Shown one piece after another: positions 1 through 11,538 of a stretch of 63,044 nt of DNA. Below the pieces are notes generated by a model, which worked only from the letters and a program-made list of their open reading frames with translations, did no database searches and was not told the origin of the DNA. The position numbers were made by a program, and so were the translations under genes. The first letter of the stretch is position 1; each line of letters starts with the position of its first letter. The DNA is from Entophlyctis helioformis (taxonomy: Eukaryota > Chytridiomycota > Chytridiomycetes > Chytridiales > Chytriomycetaceae), in assembly GCA_025526915.1 (NCBI GenBank), contig JAHLKH010000165.1:1-63044 (forward strand), read 5' to 3'.

Positions 1-3000
1 TCGTGTCCATGTCATGCTGCGGCTTGGCCATCTCCTTGCCGGTGAAAATGAACGACAGGTGGCGAAAGATGCAGGCCACGGTTGTCTCGCCGCCAGATGT
101 GCTGTTGATGAGTGCCGTGAACAGCTGGTTGGATGTCAGCACTGTTGGTGCTGCTGCTGCAGGCTGATCAGGCTGATCAGGCTGCTGAGGCTCGTCAGGC
201 TGCTCGTGAATGTTGGCATCCTCGTGAATGTCGGCATCCTCGGCGTCCTCAGGCTGCTCGGCGTCCTTTGACTCCTCGGCTGTCTTGGGCTTCGTGACCT
301 TCTTGGGCTTCTTGACCTTCTCAAACATAACGCGCTCGAGTCTTGTACCCGTCGCCAGTTGCACCGGATGTCCATACCGAGGCTCCTCGCTTTCGTGATT
401 GTACAAACTCGAACTGTACATGAGGCGGGCGGTGACGTCCTTTCCGAGGGTGAATTGGCCGGACAAGAGCTCCCCCTTGGTCACGCCGCCGAGGCCGTCG
501 ATGCTGGCATGGTCGCCCAGGTCGTCGATGCCCTTGAAGTCCAGGTCCAAGAAACAATACCGCGTCGTCTTGTCATCGATCCACTTGTAGACGTGGTACT
601 TGGGCGGGAGTGGCGCATCCGGGACAAGATCGAGCATCTCTTCGACGATGGCGCCAATCACGACGAATCCAGCGTGCCGAAGACCGACGATGAACGAGTA
701 CACCTTTGCGAATGTGTCCTCGATTATCAGACGCCGCGTCCATATCTCTGGCATCTTCCTGGCTTCGATGCCATAGACCTTGGCGCTTCCTGGATCGCCC
801 GACAACATTTTCTGCACACCATGCCAACCTCTGAGTCAGTCCATGCAAAGCCATACATGCAGGCAGAATGGCGATCCTAAACCATACCTCCAGCAGCACT
901 CTCGCGCCATGATGATCAGGCTCGTCCACGGCAGGCTGATCTGGCGCATCCACAGCAGGTTGATTGGTTGCTTGCTCTGCCGTTTGTTGATCATTGCTGC
1001 CGATGGCCGCAGAGAGGGACATGAGTGGCCCTGTAACAATGCGACCCAGCTTTCGAATCAGCAGATGTAGTGCCATCGTGAGTGAAGCACGATTCTGCCA
1101 AAACGCGCATGTCAGCAAGAGTACTCAAGGCAAATGGCACAGCATACATCACTTACCCATGTCTTGTGCCAGCAGGCAAACTACTGCGGGCAAACCGGCT
1201 CGACTTTCCCTTGTTGGCCTTGATGGCCATCAGTGTCGCGGCCTTTGCAGCTTGCAATGTGCTTCTCTTCATGAGCGCGGCCTCCTGCTTCTTTGTGAAT
1301 TGAAGTCGTGGCTGTGGAGGTTGGATGCAGCATGAGCAATGCATTCCGAGTGCACACAATGCATATGCAAGCGCCAATGGTACATCAGAACTAACCGTCG
1401 TCTTGGTGTCTAAATGTCGATTGAGATGCAAGACCACGGGCTGTGCTTCTTCCACCTGAGCGTCAACAGATGGCTGTTGTCGCTTGCGCCACTTTCGCTG
1501 GTTGCGCCGCTTTGGAGGCCGAGCCTCCTGCCAATTGAAGAAATGAGTGATTGCGACAAGTCAGTACATGCACACGCACACAGTCAAGATGAAGACGCAC
1601 CGAGGCTTCCTTGATGATCGACTCTAGCAGTTTGATGGCCTCGTTCAGCTGCTCGACAAGTGTCACTGATTCGCCATCCATGTGAGATTTCAGGTCGTTC
1701 AGCCGTTCGGTGGCCTTTCTGTGGATCTCGGCCAAGGATTTCTCGGGATCGTCCTGCTTGATGACCTTGCCTTTCTGCTTGCCTTGCTGCTTGCCTTGCT
1801 GCTTGCCTGGCTGCGTGCCTGGCTGCGATTTTGGTTCTTGAATAGCACATTCAGAGAAGAGGGTGTTGTCAGTACATGGCGTCGAGTCATTCCAATGCAA
1901 GCCAAACGTACGTGGAGTTGAAATATCCTGAAAGGATACACAGCAAGGATTCACAATTTTGCCCAGCTGCACCTTCAACCTCCGAGCTGCGCCCTGTCCA
2001 ATGCAAAGTGGATTGAGTTAGACACTTCAAGGCAAGATACGCACATGCATCCAAGTCATGCCATAACGTACATGTGTGTCCCAAACAAGCCGATCAAGTC
2101 GACCAAGCTCAGCGCGTACTGTCGGTAAAAGGGATTGCTCACAGACAAGCTCCAACAGCTGCGCACTTGCTGTCCTGCTGATCGTCGCCAGAATGTCACG
2201 GCCTGCGACTCCATTGGGGTTGCGAGCGAGGTAATCTGGCACGTGCTTGACAATGCAGTCGAATGCAATCGGACATCGCTTGACCTCGTAAAAAGTTGTG
2301 GCCATTTCGCCGTTGTTGACAATCTTGTTGAGGTGCCCATCGATATCCTTCTGCGTCAGGTGCACAATGTCAGAGTCAGGATTGCGTTCTTGCCACTTGG
2401 AGTGTACAAGGAGGCAGCCAGCAGATGAGCATCTGCACCATGATCCATCAATGACATCAAAGACAGGAACGCAGAGTCAGCAATGTGAGAGACTTCAAGA
2501 GATCGCATGTGTGCGTACCTTGGTTGAGCCGCGGCGGTCGTGTTGGCAGCCTGGCTGCTGTCATTGCCACGTAGCAATGGGTGGTCAGTATGGTGCTATG
2601 CATGCAAATGCATCTACAGTGCCACGTGTTTGGCCAGTCATGCAATGACTTGCCTCTGCCCTTGCACATCGCCAGATTGACCGTTGTTGCTGCTTGGGGC
2701 TTTGAACTGGCTGGCAATGTTTCCCGACTCGTCGTGGTATACAAAAACGGAGAATGCGTTGAGGAACAACTTGACGAGGTCCTCGCCTCCGATCGCCAAC
2801 AACTCGTCAGAGTAGGCGGCCCTGACATCCTTCTTGAAGTCGCTGGCAATCTTGGGGGTGTGGAGCAGGACGCAGAACTCCTCCGGCGTGATATTCCTCT
2901 TGTGCGCCGCCTCCTCGACGTACCTGTTGACGGTGTTGACGGCGGTGCGCAGACCTGCAAGACAATGTGAGTAGCAATGCGTGTTAGTCAACACCACAGT

Positions 3001-4028
3001 TTGGACGACAATACAGAGCATCAAGACAGGAATCGCACGCACCACGCCCGTAGCAATCGAAATAGTCACTCTTGCTCAACGCAACCACAAGTTGGCAAGC
3101 GCCAGGGAATTCGTATACTCCGAGGGCCGACGCAAGAGATACAATGCCTGAATGGTTGAAAGACCGCAGGTTGGTGGCCTCTGCGTTCCGCGTGGACATC
3201 ATGATGACGGGACAACGTCCAGCACAGTGCGCGACGAGATCAGAGTCGTTACAAATGACGGCAATGGGAATGTCGCTGCTGCGAGACAAAGACTGTTAGC
3301 CGTCGATCAAAACAGACAGTTGCCATGGCGATCTATACCTTGGCTTGCTTGCATGGTAGGCTACATGGCGGGCAATGCAAACGTCCGCTTCGTGCTTGCA
3401 CCAGCATACTGCACGCCGCGGCTCAGACCTGTAGATCTCCGCGATCGCCTCGTAAATCAGCTGCTTGTCATTGTGCGTGAGCGTGAACGAGAGCAGCAGC
3501 GCACGCTTCTCTTTCCTGGATCATTGACTGAGAGTTAGAATCGCCTCGATGCAGCAGGACAAAGTGGACATACTTGGATAAGCGCTTGTATCTCTTGCGT
3601 TTGCGGCGTCTGCGAATACACCGTAGAACTGTGCCCACCGCATTCAGGACCTTGATCGCACGGCCCTTGTGGACAATCTTAATCCCAGAGTCGCCGAGCC
3701 TGCCGTCAACGTGGAACATGTAGGCGTACTCGGGGCCAAACTTGTCCGTGAACGAGCTGAGTACCGGCTTGAGGATCGGTATCCACTCGGCCTTTGACAA
3801 CGGGTGATCAGGCCCTCCTCTTCTGATGAAGTGCGGAAAACACACACTCATCACATCGACAAGAAAGGCGCCGCAGTTGCTGGGTGTGGCCGTGTTGGTG
3901 TCGTTTGGATCTTGTGGCAGTCGTGCGCTGCCAAGCACAAGCTTCGACACCAAGGACCAGGGCACGTCCTTGTGTACGCTGCCGCCGCCATTCTCCACCG
4001 CGCACGAAACAACCGCAGGGACCCCCAT
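1..4028 (-). CDS. XPG/FEN1-like PIN-fold nuclease family protein, C-terminus cut by window edge
   Basis: Multi-exon gene read from an ATG at 4028 down through position 1. The start reads MGVPAV and is followed by a hydrophobic strand with an acidic residue (FLVDVMSVC). Further on come EADVCIAR (near 3385) and ICNDSDLVAHC (near 3250), then ALSKSDYFDCYGRG (near 3080). This order of N-terminal VD, EAD, DSD and a late DYF..G motif is typical of XPG/Rad2-type PIN nucleases and their asteroid-like relatives. A very basic stretch (RRRRKRKRYKR, near 3600) could bind nucleic acid or act as an NLS. Introns include 3508-3557 and 2957-3029. Downstream exons (about 2365, 1978, 1118 and 557 on the minus strand) hold no recognised domain. 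They include a PGKQQGKQQGKQ stretch and an acidic, Pro/Gln-rich tail still open at position 1. Nuclease activity is inferred from the fold only. Confidence 0.6.
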
Positions 4029-4030
4029 GT

Positions 4031-4097
4031 CGTGCTCGCGTGTGCGTGGTTGTGCGTGTGCGTGTGTGTGTGTGTGCTTGCGTGTGCGTGTGCGTGG

Positions 4098-4137
<40 letters not shown>
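4031..4137. repeat. TG/CA dinucleotide microsatellite
   Basis: An interrupted (TG)n tract that becomes pure TG from about 4100 to 4136. It lies immediately upstream of the XPG-like gene start on the opposite strand, so it is part of that gene's 5' flank. Confidence 0.9.
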
Positions 4138-4139
<2 letters not shown>

Positions 4140-4242
4140 AAGAGGGCAAGGAGCGACAGAGTGTATGTGGATGGTCGAGCAACCACAGACGGGCCAACTG
4201 CTCTATTAGATACATTAATCGTCATCCGCCTGCCCTCTTCTG

Positions 4243-4281
4243 ATTGGCCGGCAGTTTGACGCCTCTAAGCCTTCTGATTGG
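4243..4281 (-). promoter_or_regulatory. Pair of inverted CCAAT boxes
   Basis: Two copies of TCTGATTGG, with ATTGG at 4243-4247 and 4277-4281, lie 34 bp apart in the region between two divergent genes. On the minus strand they read CCAATCAGA, the usual NF-Y/HAP site form. They sit 215-250 bp upstream of the minus-strand XPG-like gene start. Function is inferred. Confidence 0.45.
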
Positions 4282-4686
4282 TTGACACAACGGCACAGCA
4301 CAGAGAGCAGGCATCCCAGCAGCCCCCGGCAGGCGGTGCTGTGGTACGGGGTGTTCCCCCCATCATCCCACCTCTTCCCTGCCTCCCTACATCCCCTGCT
4401 TCCTCCTGCTTCCACCTGCTGCTGCCTGTGTGTGGGGTGCCGCAGGCAGACCACTCGAGCGATCTTTGATCGCGCTGATGCCGATGGCTGGGCTGGCGCA
4501 GCCAGTCCAGTGGCTGCCTCGCTGCTCGCCTGCCTCTGAGTGTGTCTGCCTCTCCTGTCTCTTTGCCTGTCTGCCCCAATACATGCATCCGCCTGCACTC
4601 CCCATTCCGTCGCACTGCCTGCTCATGGCCGCACGTTCGCTGCTGTCCAGGCGACGCCGAGGGGGGGGGGGTAATTTGCCGGCACA

Positions 4687-4715
4687 GCCGGCAATTGCCG
4701 GCTGACACTTTATAA
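4687..4715 (+). promoter_or_regulatory. Perfect 16-bp palindrome next to a TATA box
   Basis: GCCGGCAATTGCCGGC at 4687-4702 is a perfect inverted repeat. A third GCCGGC lies at 4678-4683, just after an 11-G run (4661-4671). TATAA follows at 4711-4715. The arrangement looks like an operator-plus-TATA promoter for the plus-strand gene at 4771. The ATG at 4729 is too close to this TATA, so 4771 is preferred as the start. The region from 4138 to here holds no convincing gene. Confidence 0.45.
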
Positions 4716-4770
4716 GACCGATTTGAGAATGAACAAAATTCAATTTCCCACAATTTTCGGCTCCTCAACA

Positions 4771-6499
4771 ATGAGAAATCAAAACGGGGCCGTGCACGAG
4801 CAGACCAGCACAGACGCACCAGCACAGACGCAGCCAGCAACGAGTCGAGCAGACCCACAAGAGCCAAGCTTAACGGGGAGGCGTCTGGCACATGGCTTGT
4901 GCTTCCACTGCAACAATGGTTCATTTGAAAGCATGACACTGGTGGACAAGAAGAACCAAATATACTCGCTGCTGCCACTTGTCAAGCTCACAGATGGCCC
5001 GCGTAAAGGCGTCATATGCATCCAAGTGTCTCGCCTCCCCTTGGTTCTGACAAGCTTTGTGCCAAGACGACTTGACAACAACGTCCCTGCTTTTGCCATC
5101 AAGGCGAAACCTGGCGGCCGTGAAGTATAGGTGGTGCCTCTTGACAGCATCGACAAGCTTCTCGTCAAGCTCTCGTGCCTCGACGATCCCAGCAATCCTG
5201 ACATCGTGATGCATGGCATTGCATCTGATCCCTCGTTCAAGAGCAGCGTCCTCCAACTCCTTGAGCACTATGCAAAGTACCGCAATCATCACAAAGTAAG
5301 TCTGATCACCCACAACGCACAATAAGCAGTGCAATCACTCACTGACTTCTAAACCTCACACGGCAGTTTGCCGAGACAAGTGTCTTTGCAGCAGCCAACA
5401 GCCAGAATCTGGGCATGCTTGTGACACTTGATCCAAATGCAGAGTTTGCAGTCCCAGAAGGAGCGACCTTTACACACCTGTATGGTCACGCGCTTACGTC
5501 CTATCCCGTTGAGCAGGTGAGCCTACAAACGGGCAGGCGACACACTATCCTTGACGATCAGCACTAACCATTGCATTGGACAGCTGTTTAACGCGTGGCG
5601 AGACAGTTTACGGTGGACTGGAAAGGGCCGGAATGACAAGTCAGGCCTGGAAGAGTTCATGTCAGTCGCACGACAGATGCAACTCATCTTCAAGATCAGG
5701 TCGATGGACGTTGAGCAGCGCGGATTCCTTGTTGAGCCATCCTCCAAATGCCGGTAGGATATTCTCATAGGATGTGTATCCACTGATTGCACAGCAGACT
5801 AACTGCACAAACAGCACATACCCATCCTACGAGAGATCATACAACATCTTTGTATGGAGACCCACCAGCGATCCCGTCCAGAAAGAGTATGCTGTCTACA
5901 CAAAGGCAGCCAGAACAGAGGTTGACATGAGTGTAAGCAGAATTGCTGCAGGCATTCTCTGTGTATCGCCTCAACAGTTCTCAAAGTCAGACCAAGCCAA
6001 GCGCGATGCCTTACAGCAGCTCAACGATCCGCCGAGTGATCCATCCACGTCCTCGTTGGTGAGCTCGTCTGCCTCTTGTGCGATGGCGGTCAACAGTTGC
6101 GACTCTGTTGACACTGTGTGCCTTGACAATCTCGACGACGGCAAGGACCTTGCGGACGAGCCTGGACAGCCAACCGTAGCTGTAGCTGCCACGCCAACAG
6201 CCAGCCGCCGTGGAGCGTCAAGCAAGCGGAAGACACCAGCTACAGCTGATGCCAGTGTGTCTGTGTCGCCTGTGACGTCGCCTGTTCGGACATTGCAGCA
6301 GGCAGCCCCAACAGCACGCACAAGAGGGCCGACTGGATGCAGAGGGACAGCAGCTGCAACAGGCAGTCGCAGGAAAGTTCTTCGTGACACTACCAACATG
6401 CAACCAACTGCTGCCCCTGGGGCAGGCTCAGCAGACCACAAGCCAGCGCCAAAGCGACCACGACTTGCGTTGGCATCGGCTGCAGGCTGCTCAGAGTGA
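4771..6499 (+). CDS. Uncharacterised protein with basic Ala/Thr/Pro-rich tail; in-frame TAG in first exon
   Basis: I do not recognise this family. Well-formed introns lie at about 5295-5367, 5518-5581 and 5757-5814. The exons between them encode a globular-looking part (LTDGPRKGVICIQ, LLVTLDPNAEF-like text, YPSYERSYNIFVWRP). A low-complexity C-terminus with repeated SKRK/PKRPR patches follows and ends at the TGA 6497-6499. A nuclear or DNA-binding role is possible but unproven. Reading from 4771 meets TAG at 5128-5130, while the same frame stays open on both sides. Either this stop is real (a pseudogene or short product), or an intron ends at the TATAG|GTGG acceptor just there, for example 5023-5130. 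The start follows a TATA box at 4711. Convergent with DZIP1, with 279 bp (6500-6778) of gene-free sequence between them. Confidence 0.5.
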
Positions 6500-6778
6500 C
6501 TGGGAATTCGGACAAGAATATGAAATTGGATTCAAAAAGTCTGAAAATTGGATGCCAAATTGAACAAAATTCGAGGCAAACCAGCCGACCAATCAGGTGC
6601 CGGCACAGGGGACTCATAGCGGGTGTGCGTGGTAGCGGTGACGAACGAGGTGTGGGCAATCGAACACAAACTCAGCCTGAATCACTCGCGCACGTGATGT
6701 CTGGCTTCTGGACACAGACCACAGGGGGCAGACCACCGGCCAGCGATCACAGGCCAGATGCGCCTTTATTGGCCGTCG

Positions 6779-9700
6779 TCAGTCGTCAAAGTCGTCAACG
6801 TCGTCCATCACAACCGCGTCCGTCCCTCCTCCACTCACGCTGCCACGCGTGCCGACGCTGGCTGCGACAGACGGCAGCGATCCGCCGTGCCCTCCTCCCA
6901 GTTCTCCCAGTCCTCCCAGCCCGCCCCCAGGCACTTGCGAGAGCATAGAGGCCCGGCTGGCCGTCCTCGTCTCCGACGACACCTCCATGTCATCCAGCAG
7001 GTCAAACATATCGTCGCTGTCAGAGTCCGATCGCGCTGCCAGCCCCATCTGGCTGCTGTCTGGCATCGATCCCAGCCCCGCCCTGATGCCGCCGCCGCCG
7101 CCGCCCGTGGGGAGCTGCACCTGCTGGCTGGCGGCCTGGTTGGCAAACTCTGCATTCAAGCCGTCCAGCAGGCTCGAGTCGGTCGAGTCGGACGGCGCGC
7201 GGCCTGCGCTCATCTGGTCCGACTCTGACGGATCTGAGATCGATATGGATGCCGACCGCGACCGCTGGCTTGGCCGGTCGCTGTTGCTTGGATCGCTCAA
7301 GCCGCTAATGTCGCTGATGCTGAACGAGACGTCGTCTGGAAGGATCTGCTGCTGCTGGGTTGCGTTGACGGATGGTGGTGCTGGCGGGGGTCCACGCGGC
7401 GGTGCGGGTAGAGATTTGGAAGCATTGGACATGTTGATGGATGGCATGGGCTGCGCGACCGGCGGCTTGGGCAGTGGTGGCAGTCCAGTGATCTTGACTG
7501 GCGCACGCTCCTGAACGCGTTGGACTTGGGCTTCTTCTCTTTCTTCATGATCATCGTCATACTCGCTTGTTGAGTATGCTGATGAATAGGTGTGTGACGA
7601 CATGGTGCCGCCTGATGTGTTTTCGTCTTCTTCGTGAAGGGGCGACATCCCTACACCTGCACCTGCACCAGCTGCTGGCGCCGGCATGGTCGGTAAACCA
7701 ATCGCAGGCGTTGATGGTGCACTGCTGCTTGAGGCATCTCCTGCCCGCTTAAACAGCCGTTTGGCAATGTTCTTGGACACATTCCGAAGTGTGTCCTGCA
7801 GCGTCGGTTTAAAGCTCGGGGACTTGGCTGTGCTTGTTTGGCTCGCTGGACTCGTCACAGACGCCACTGCAAACCTGTCCAAGAAAGCAGGCATTTCTTG
7901 TCAGTCACAGCCACAGCCATATGATCAGAGCGATCCGAGCCCTTACTTTGCCGATGCGTCTGTGAATCCACCCATGCGCTCACGCAGCACATCCTCTGAC
8001 TCTGACATGTCGCTGACTGTCGTGGCGACAGACATGTGCCTCTCTCGGACGTGTCGTCCTGATGCGTACGATGGCGACATGGTCGGCTGCGACAATCCCC
8101 TGCGTGAAAACGACGACGCAATGGGCATGCTCTGGTCAAAGATCTCGACAGACGGCGGCACTGGATTGATGGACACAGACTGCGATCGACTGCGTCGGGC
8201 CGGCTGGCTTCCAGCACTGACCATGATCGATCCACGTGCTGTTCAAGATACATGGCTTCAGTGTCAGCTGCCGCTTTGGCCAATCATCAGGCGAGCCATG
8301 GAACGACATACGGCGTGAAATCATGGACGGCGGCCGCGCAGATGACTGACGCGATAACGAGGCGGGCGGCATGGCCTGCCGTTTGGCAACATACTCCGCA
8401 GCAATCACATCCACCTGTTTCTCCAGATGCGTCCGCATGCGGCCAAGCAGATGCCGGTCCTGACTGTCCTGCCGCCGCTCCTCGTGCATCTGCATCGACA
8501 GCTGTGCAAACTCGATCGGAAGCTCGGCATTGATGGCCCATTCGTTAAAGATGCGGCTCATGTCCACACCTCGTTTGGAGAGATACTGGTCGGTTTGGGT
8601 CGACAGCGTGTTTTTGGCGTCCTGGATCTGGTCCATGCGATGGTCAAAGAGCGACTTGATCCAGGGTGCTGTCGCGTTTGGTGTTTCTATCAGAGGAGTT
8701 GATTACGAGTGTGAGATGAGCTGGCGCTGTGACAAGGCGCTGTGGGCTGTGGGCTGTGTGCTTACTGGTGTGCTGACGCATGGTCGCCATGATCGCCTCC
8801 CATTCTTCCTCGTCACCATTGTCGGCCTGACCGCCAAACGTTAGCCAGCGCTTTGCTTGGCAAGGAGTACAACCGACTCACCATGGGCATTGCAGCAGAC
8901 ATGGGTGTCTTGAATGGATTCTCGGGCGAGTCCAGATCGCCCAGTACATCCTGTCACCAAACCATCAAGCACAGCGTCAGCCGCGTGGCCGCTCGTTGCA
9001 CTCCACTCGTGCGCGACACGACATGGCCTACATTCAGCTCTGTGAACAGGTTGTCCTCTGAGCTGGCAGTCTTTTCGGGCACGACAGACACCGCAGCCGG
9101 CCCGATCGCAGGCGTTAACGGTGTCTGCGGTGCTGCTGAAATGGACACCCTCAAGTTCGGTCGCGGTACGTTCAGCTTGACCTTTGGCTCAGTCGGCTGC
9201 TCCATCGGCACTGCTGGAGTCGATTGCTCAGAGGTCTGCTGTGATAGCTGGCTTGTTCGTGGCAAAGTCTGAACAGATTCAGGCTGGGCTGTTGCCGACG
9301 CTGCTGCTGCTGCTTTCGCTGCCGCCATGATGGCAGCCAAGTCGGTTTCGTGATGGTGTGCTAGCAGCTCGCGCATCTCGTGAATCTCTGTGGCTGCACT
9401 TGCGAGCTGCTGCTCGAGTGCCATGCGCTCTTGTTCCTGTGTCCGCACACTGGTCAGGTGCACAGCCAAGACATTTGAACGCGTTGGCCGCGTGGCAGAC
9501 TCACATGTTGCGTGATGAGCGATGACCGCATGCTGCCCAGCTCTTGGGCAATACGGTCTTGCACAGACTTGAGTGCCATTTCCTGCCGCTCCTCCATCTC
9601 TTTGGCGAGCTGGGCTGCTTGTGCCGCTTGGATCTTCTGCAGCTCTTCGATTGTCGGTTTGGGTGGCTCTGGCGGTGTTGGCGTTGGTGCTGACACGAGC

Positions 9701-11533
9701 TCGGCAGCCTTTGCTGGCTTGACCTGGTCATCGTCATCTTCAATGACACCGACATGCGACTTTTTCCTCAACTCTTGCTCCTATATGCACTGCGGGTCAG
9801 TCTGTGGGGCGGCTGGCGTAAGGCGATAGAAGTCGGTCGACCAACCATGTACGACTCGAACTTTTCCTTTTCTTCTTGCAGCATGGCGCGCTCTTCCGTG
9901 AGCTGCTTGTGAATGGATGCCTGCCATGACCAAGTTGCAGCACCGTAAGCAGCCGCTCACACACACGACAGCCGCGTTGGCAGAAACGAACCTTGAGATC
10001 CTGCAACTCCTTTTCGAACCGCAGTCGCTCCTGTTTGTACATGTCTTCCATGACCGTCTGCATCCGCATCCAGCCCATCAGACAGCAGGCGTCAATGCCA
10101 AATCGGCTCAGTTCATAGTACCGCTCGTGCTTACCTTGCGAGCAGCGACTTCCTTGGACACGCGATCCTCAATCTTGCTTTCCGAGTCGCCACGCATCTG
10201 TTTCTCTGCATCCAGCAGACGGATCGAGAACCGCTCGATCATGTCTGCCATTTTCTGAAAGTCGGACGATCCCGCCTGTGTTGGATCCGAGTCATTATGA
10301 CGCGCCGGATGCTCTGTCAACAAGCGTGCAGGCGTCGAGTGAGATCCAACATGCAGAGGGGTTGGGCTGTCGGTGTCCCGCCAACTTACGCGAAAAAACG
10401 GGAACGTGCTCGCTGTGGCGTCGTTGCAGGTGCGCATCAAGGTACTGCTGACTCGAAAACACCTTTGGGCAATGCATGCATCTCTAAAGCACCGCCAGGG
10501 TGAGATGGACGATCTGGCTCGTCATGTACGTGTTGCGACTTACATGGTAGACAGCTTGGCTGGACGTGTTTTGCGAGATTCCGCCAGGCAGTTTGGCAAC
10601 AAGCTGGTACGCATACAGGGTCTTGCGGAGCGTTCGCAACTCTTTCTTTGCAGCGTCCGAGTCTGCCGTCTGGCCGTCAGGTCAGTGCCAGTCTGAGCCA
10701 ACCAAAACGGTATGCCGACGAGCGGCTGAACGAACCAATGCCTCAATGGACTCTGTGTCCTGGCGGTGGATCAGCCGCAACTCGTCGAGCTCTTGGCGCA
10801 GCTCAGCGCGCTGGTCAGCCAGATAGTCTTGTGAATGCAGCAGGTACTCGATCATCATCTGCGCCAGTCGGAAAAGCTTGACAAAGTTGGGGTCAATGTA
10901 CCGCAGATCTGGCCATCCACGGCTCCGTGCGTCAGCCGCAGCGATCGGCACCACGCATTCGAGGACACGATCCAAGAGGATACCTTCGGCATCAATATCG
11001 CAAAAGGTGACGTTTTCCATAATCTCCTGGAGGGCGGGGACATCGACGTCGCGCATGACACGGTCGGCGTCGATGGCGGCCAGCATACGCCAGTTGAGCC
11101 GTTCGCGCCGCCGTCTGAAGAAGAACGAGTCGAGCAGCGCGTTATTGTTGTTGCTGTTGTTGTGTCCAGCGTCTGGATGCTCTGCTGCCTCTGCCGCATG
11201 GCGGGGATGGTGGCGACTGTCTGGCGATGGACGGTGGCCAGACCGGAAGCCGTGCGCGCTGCGGCCCTCGTCGGCATCGGCGGCAGCGTGCAGCTTGTGC
11301 GGCGGACGGAAGCCCGATGGAGGCGACTGCGACGACGGCGCACTCGCACTGTGTTTGGCGTGCCGCGTTGATGCGCGTGTCCGCGAGTGCGAGCCGCTGT
11401 GTCTGCGCGGTGCGCCGTGGCCATGGGACGCAGGCGGCGCATGTGGGCCGGCGTCGACGGCATGTGCGGGTGCCTGCGGTCGCAGCGTCAGTGCCTGCGG
11501 CTTCGGTGTCGCTGTCTGCAGCGCGCAGCAGCC
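6779..11533 (-). CDS. DZIP1: DZIP1/Iguana-family zinc-finger ciliary protein
   Basis: Minus-strand gene of about a dozen exons. The N-terminal exon (11086 downward) reads RERLNWRMLAAIDADRV, then VPALQEIMENVTFCDID and FRLAQMMIEYLLHSQDYL. This is the hallmark Dzip-like N domain. It is followed by a single C2H2 finger (CPKVFSSQQYLDAHLQRRH, near 10450), long charged coiled-coil exons (10250-8300), and a Ser/Pro/Gly-rich acidic tail ending MDDVDDFDD at the stop near 6779. Domain order matches animal DZIP1/DZIP1L. Family members act at the basal body/transition zone in ciliogenesis, so presence fits a flagellated organism. Example introns: 7875-7938 and about 8240-8310. The true start is unresolved. 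The conserved frame runs upstream without an ATG to a TGA at 11534-11536, so a short 5' exon is likely; the upper coordinate marks frame opening only. Confidence 0.85.
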
Positions 11534-11538
11534 TCACC

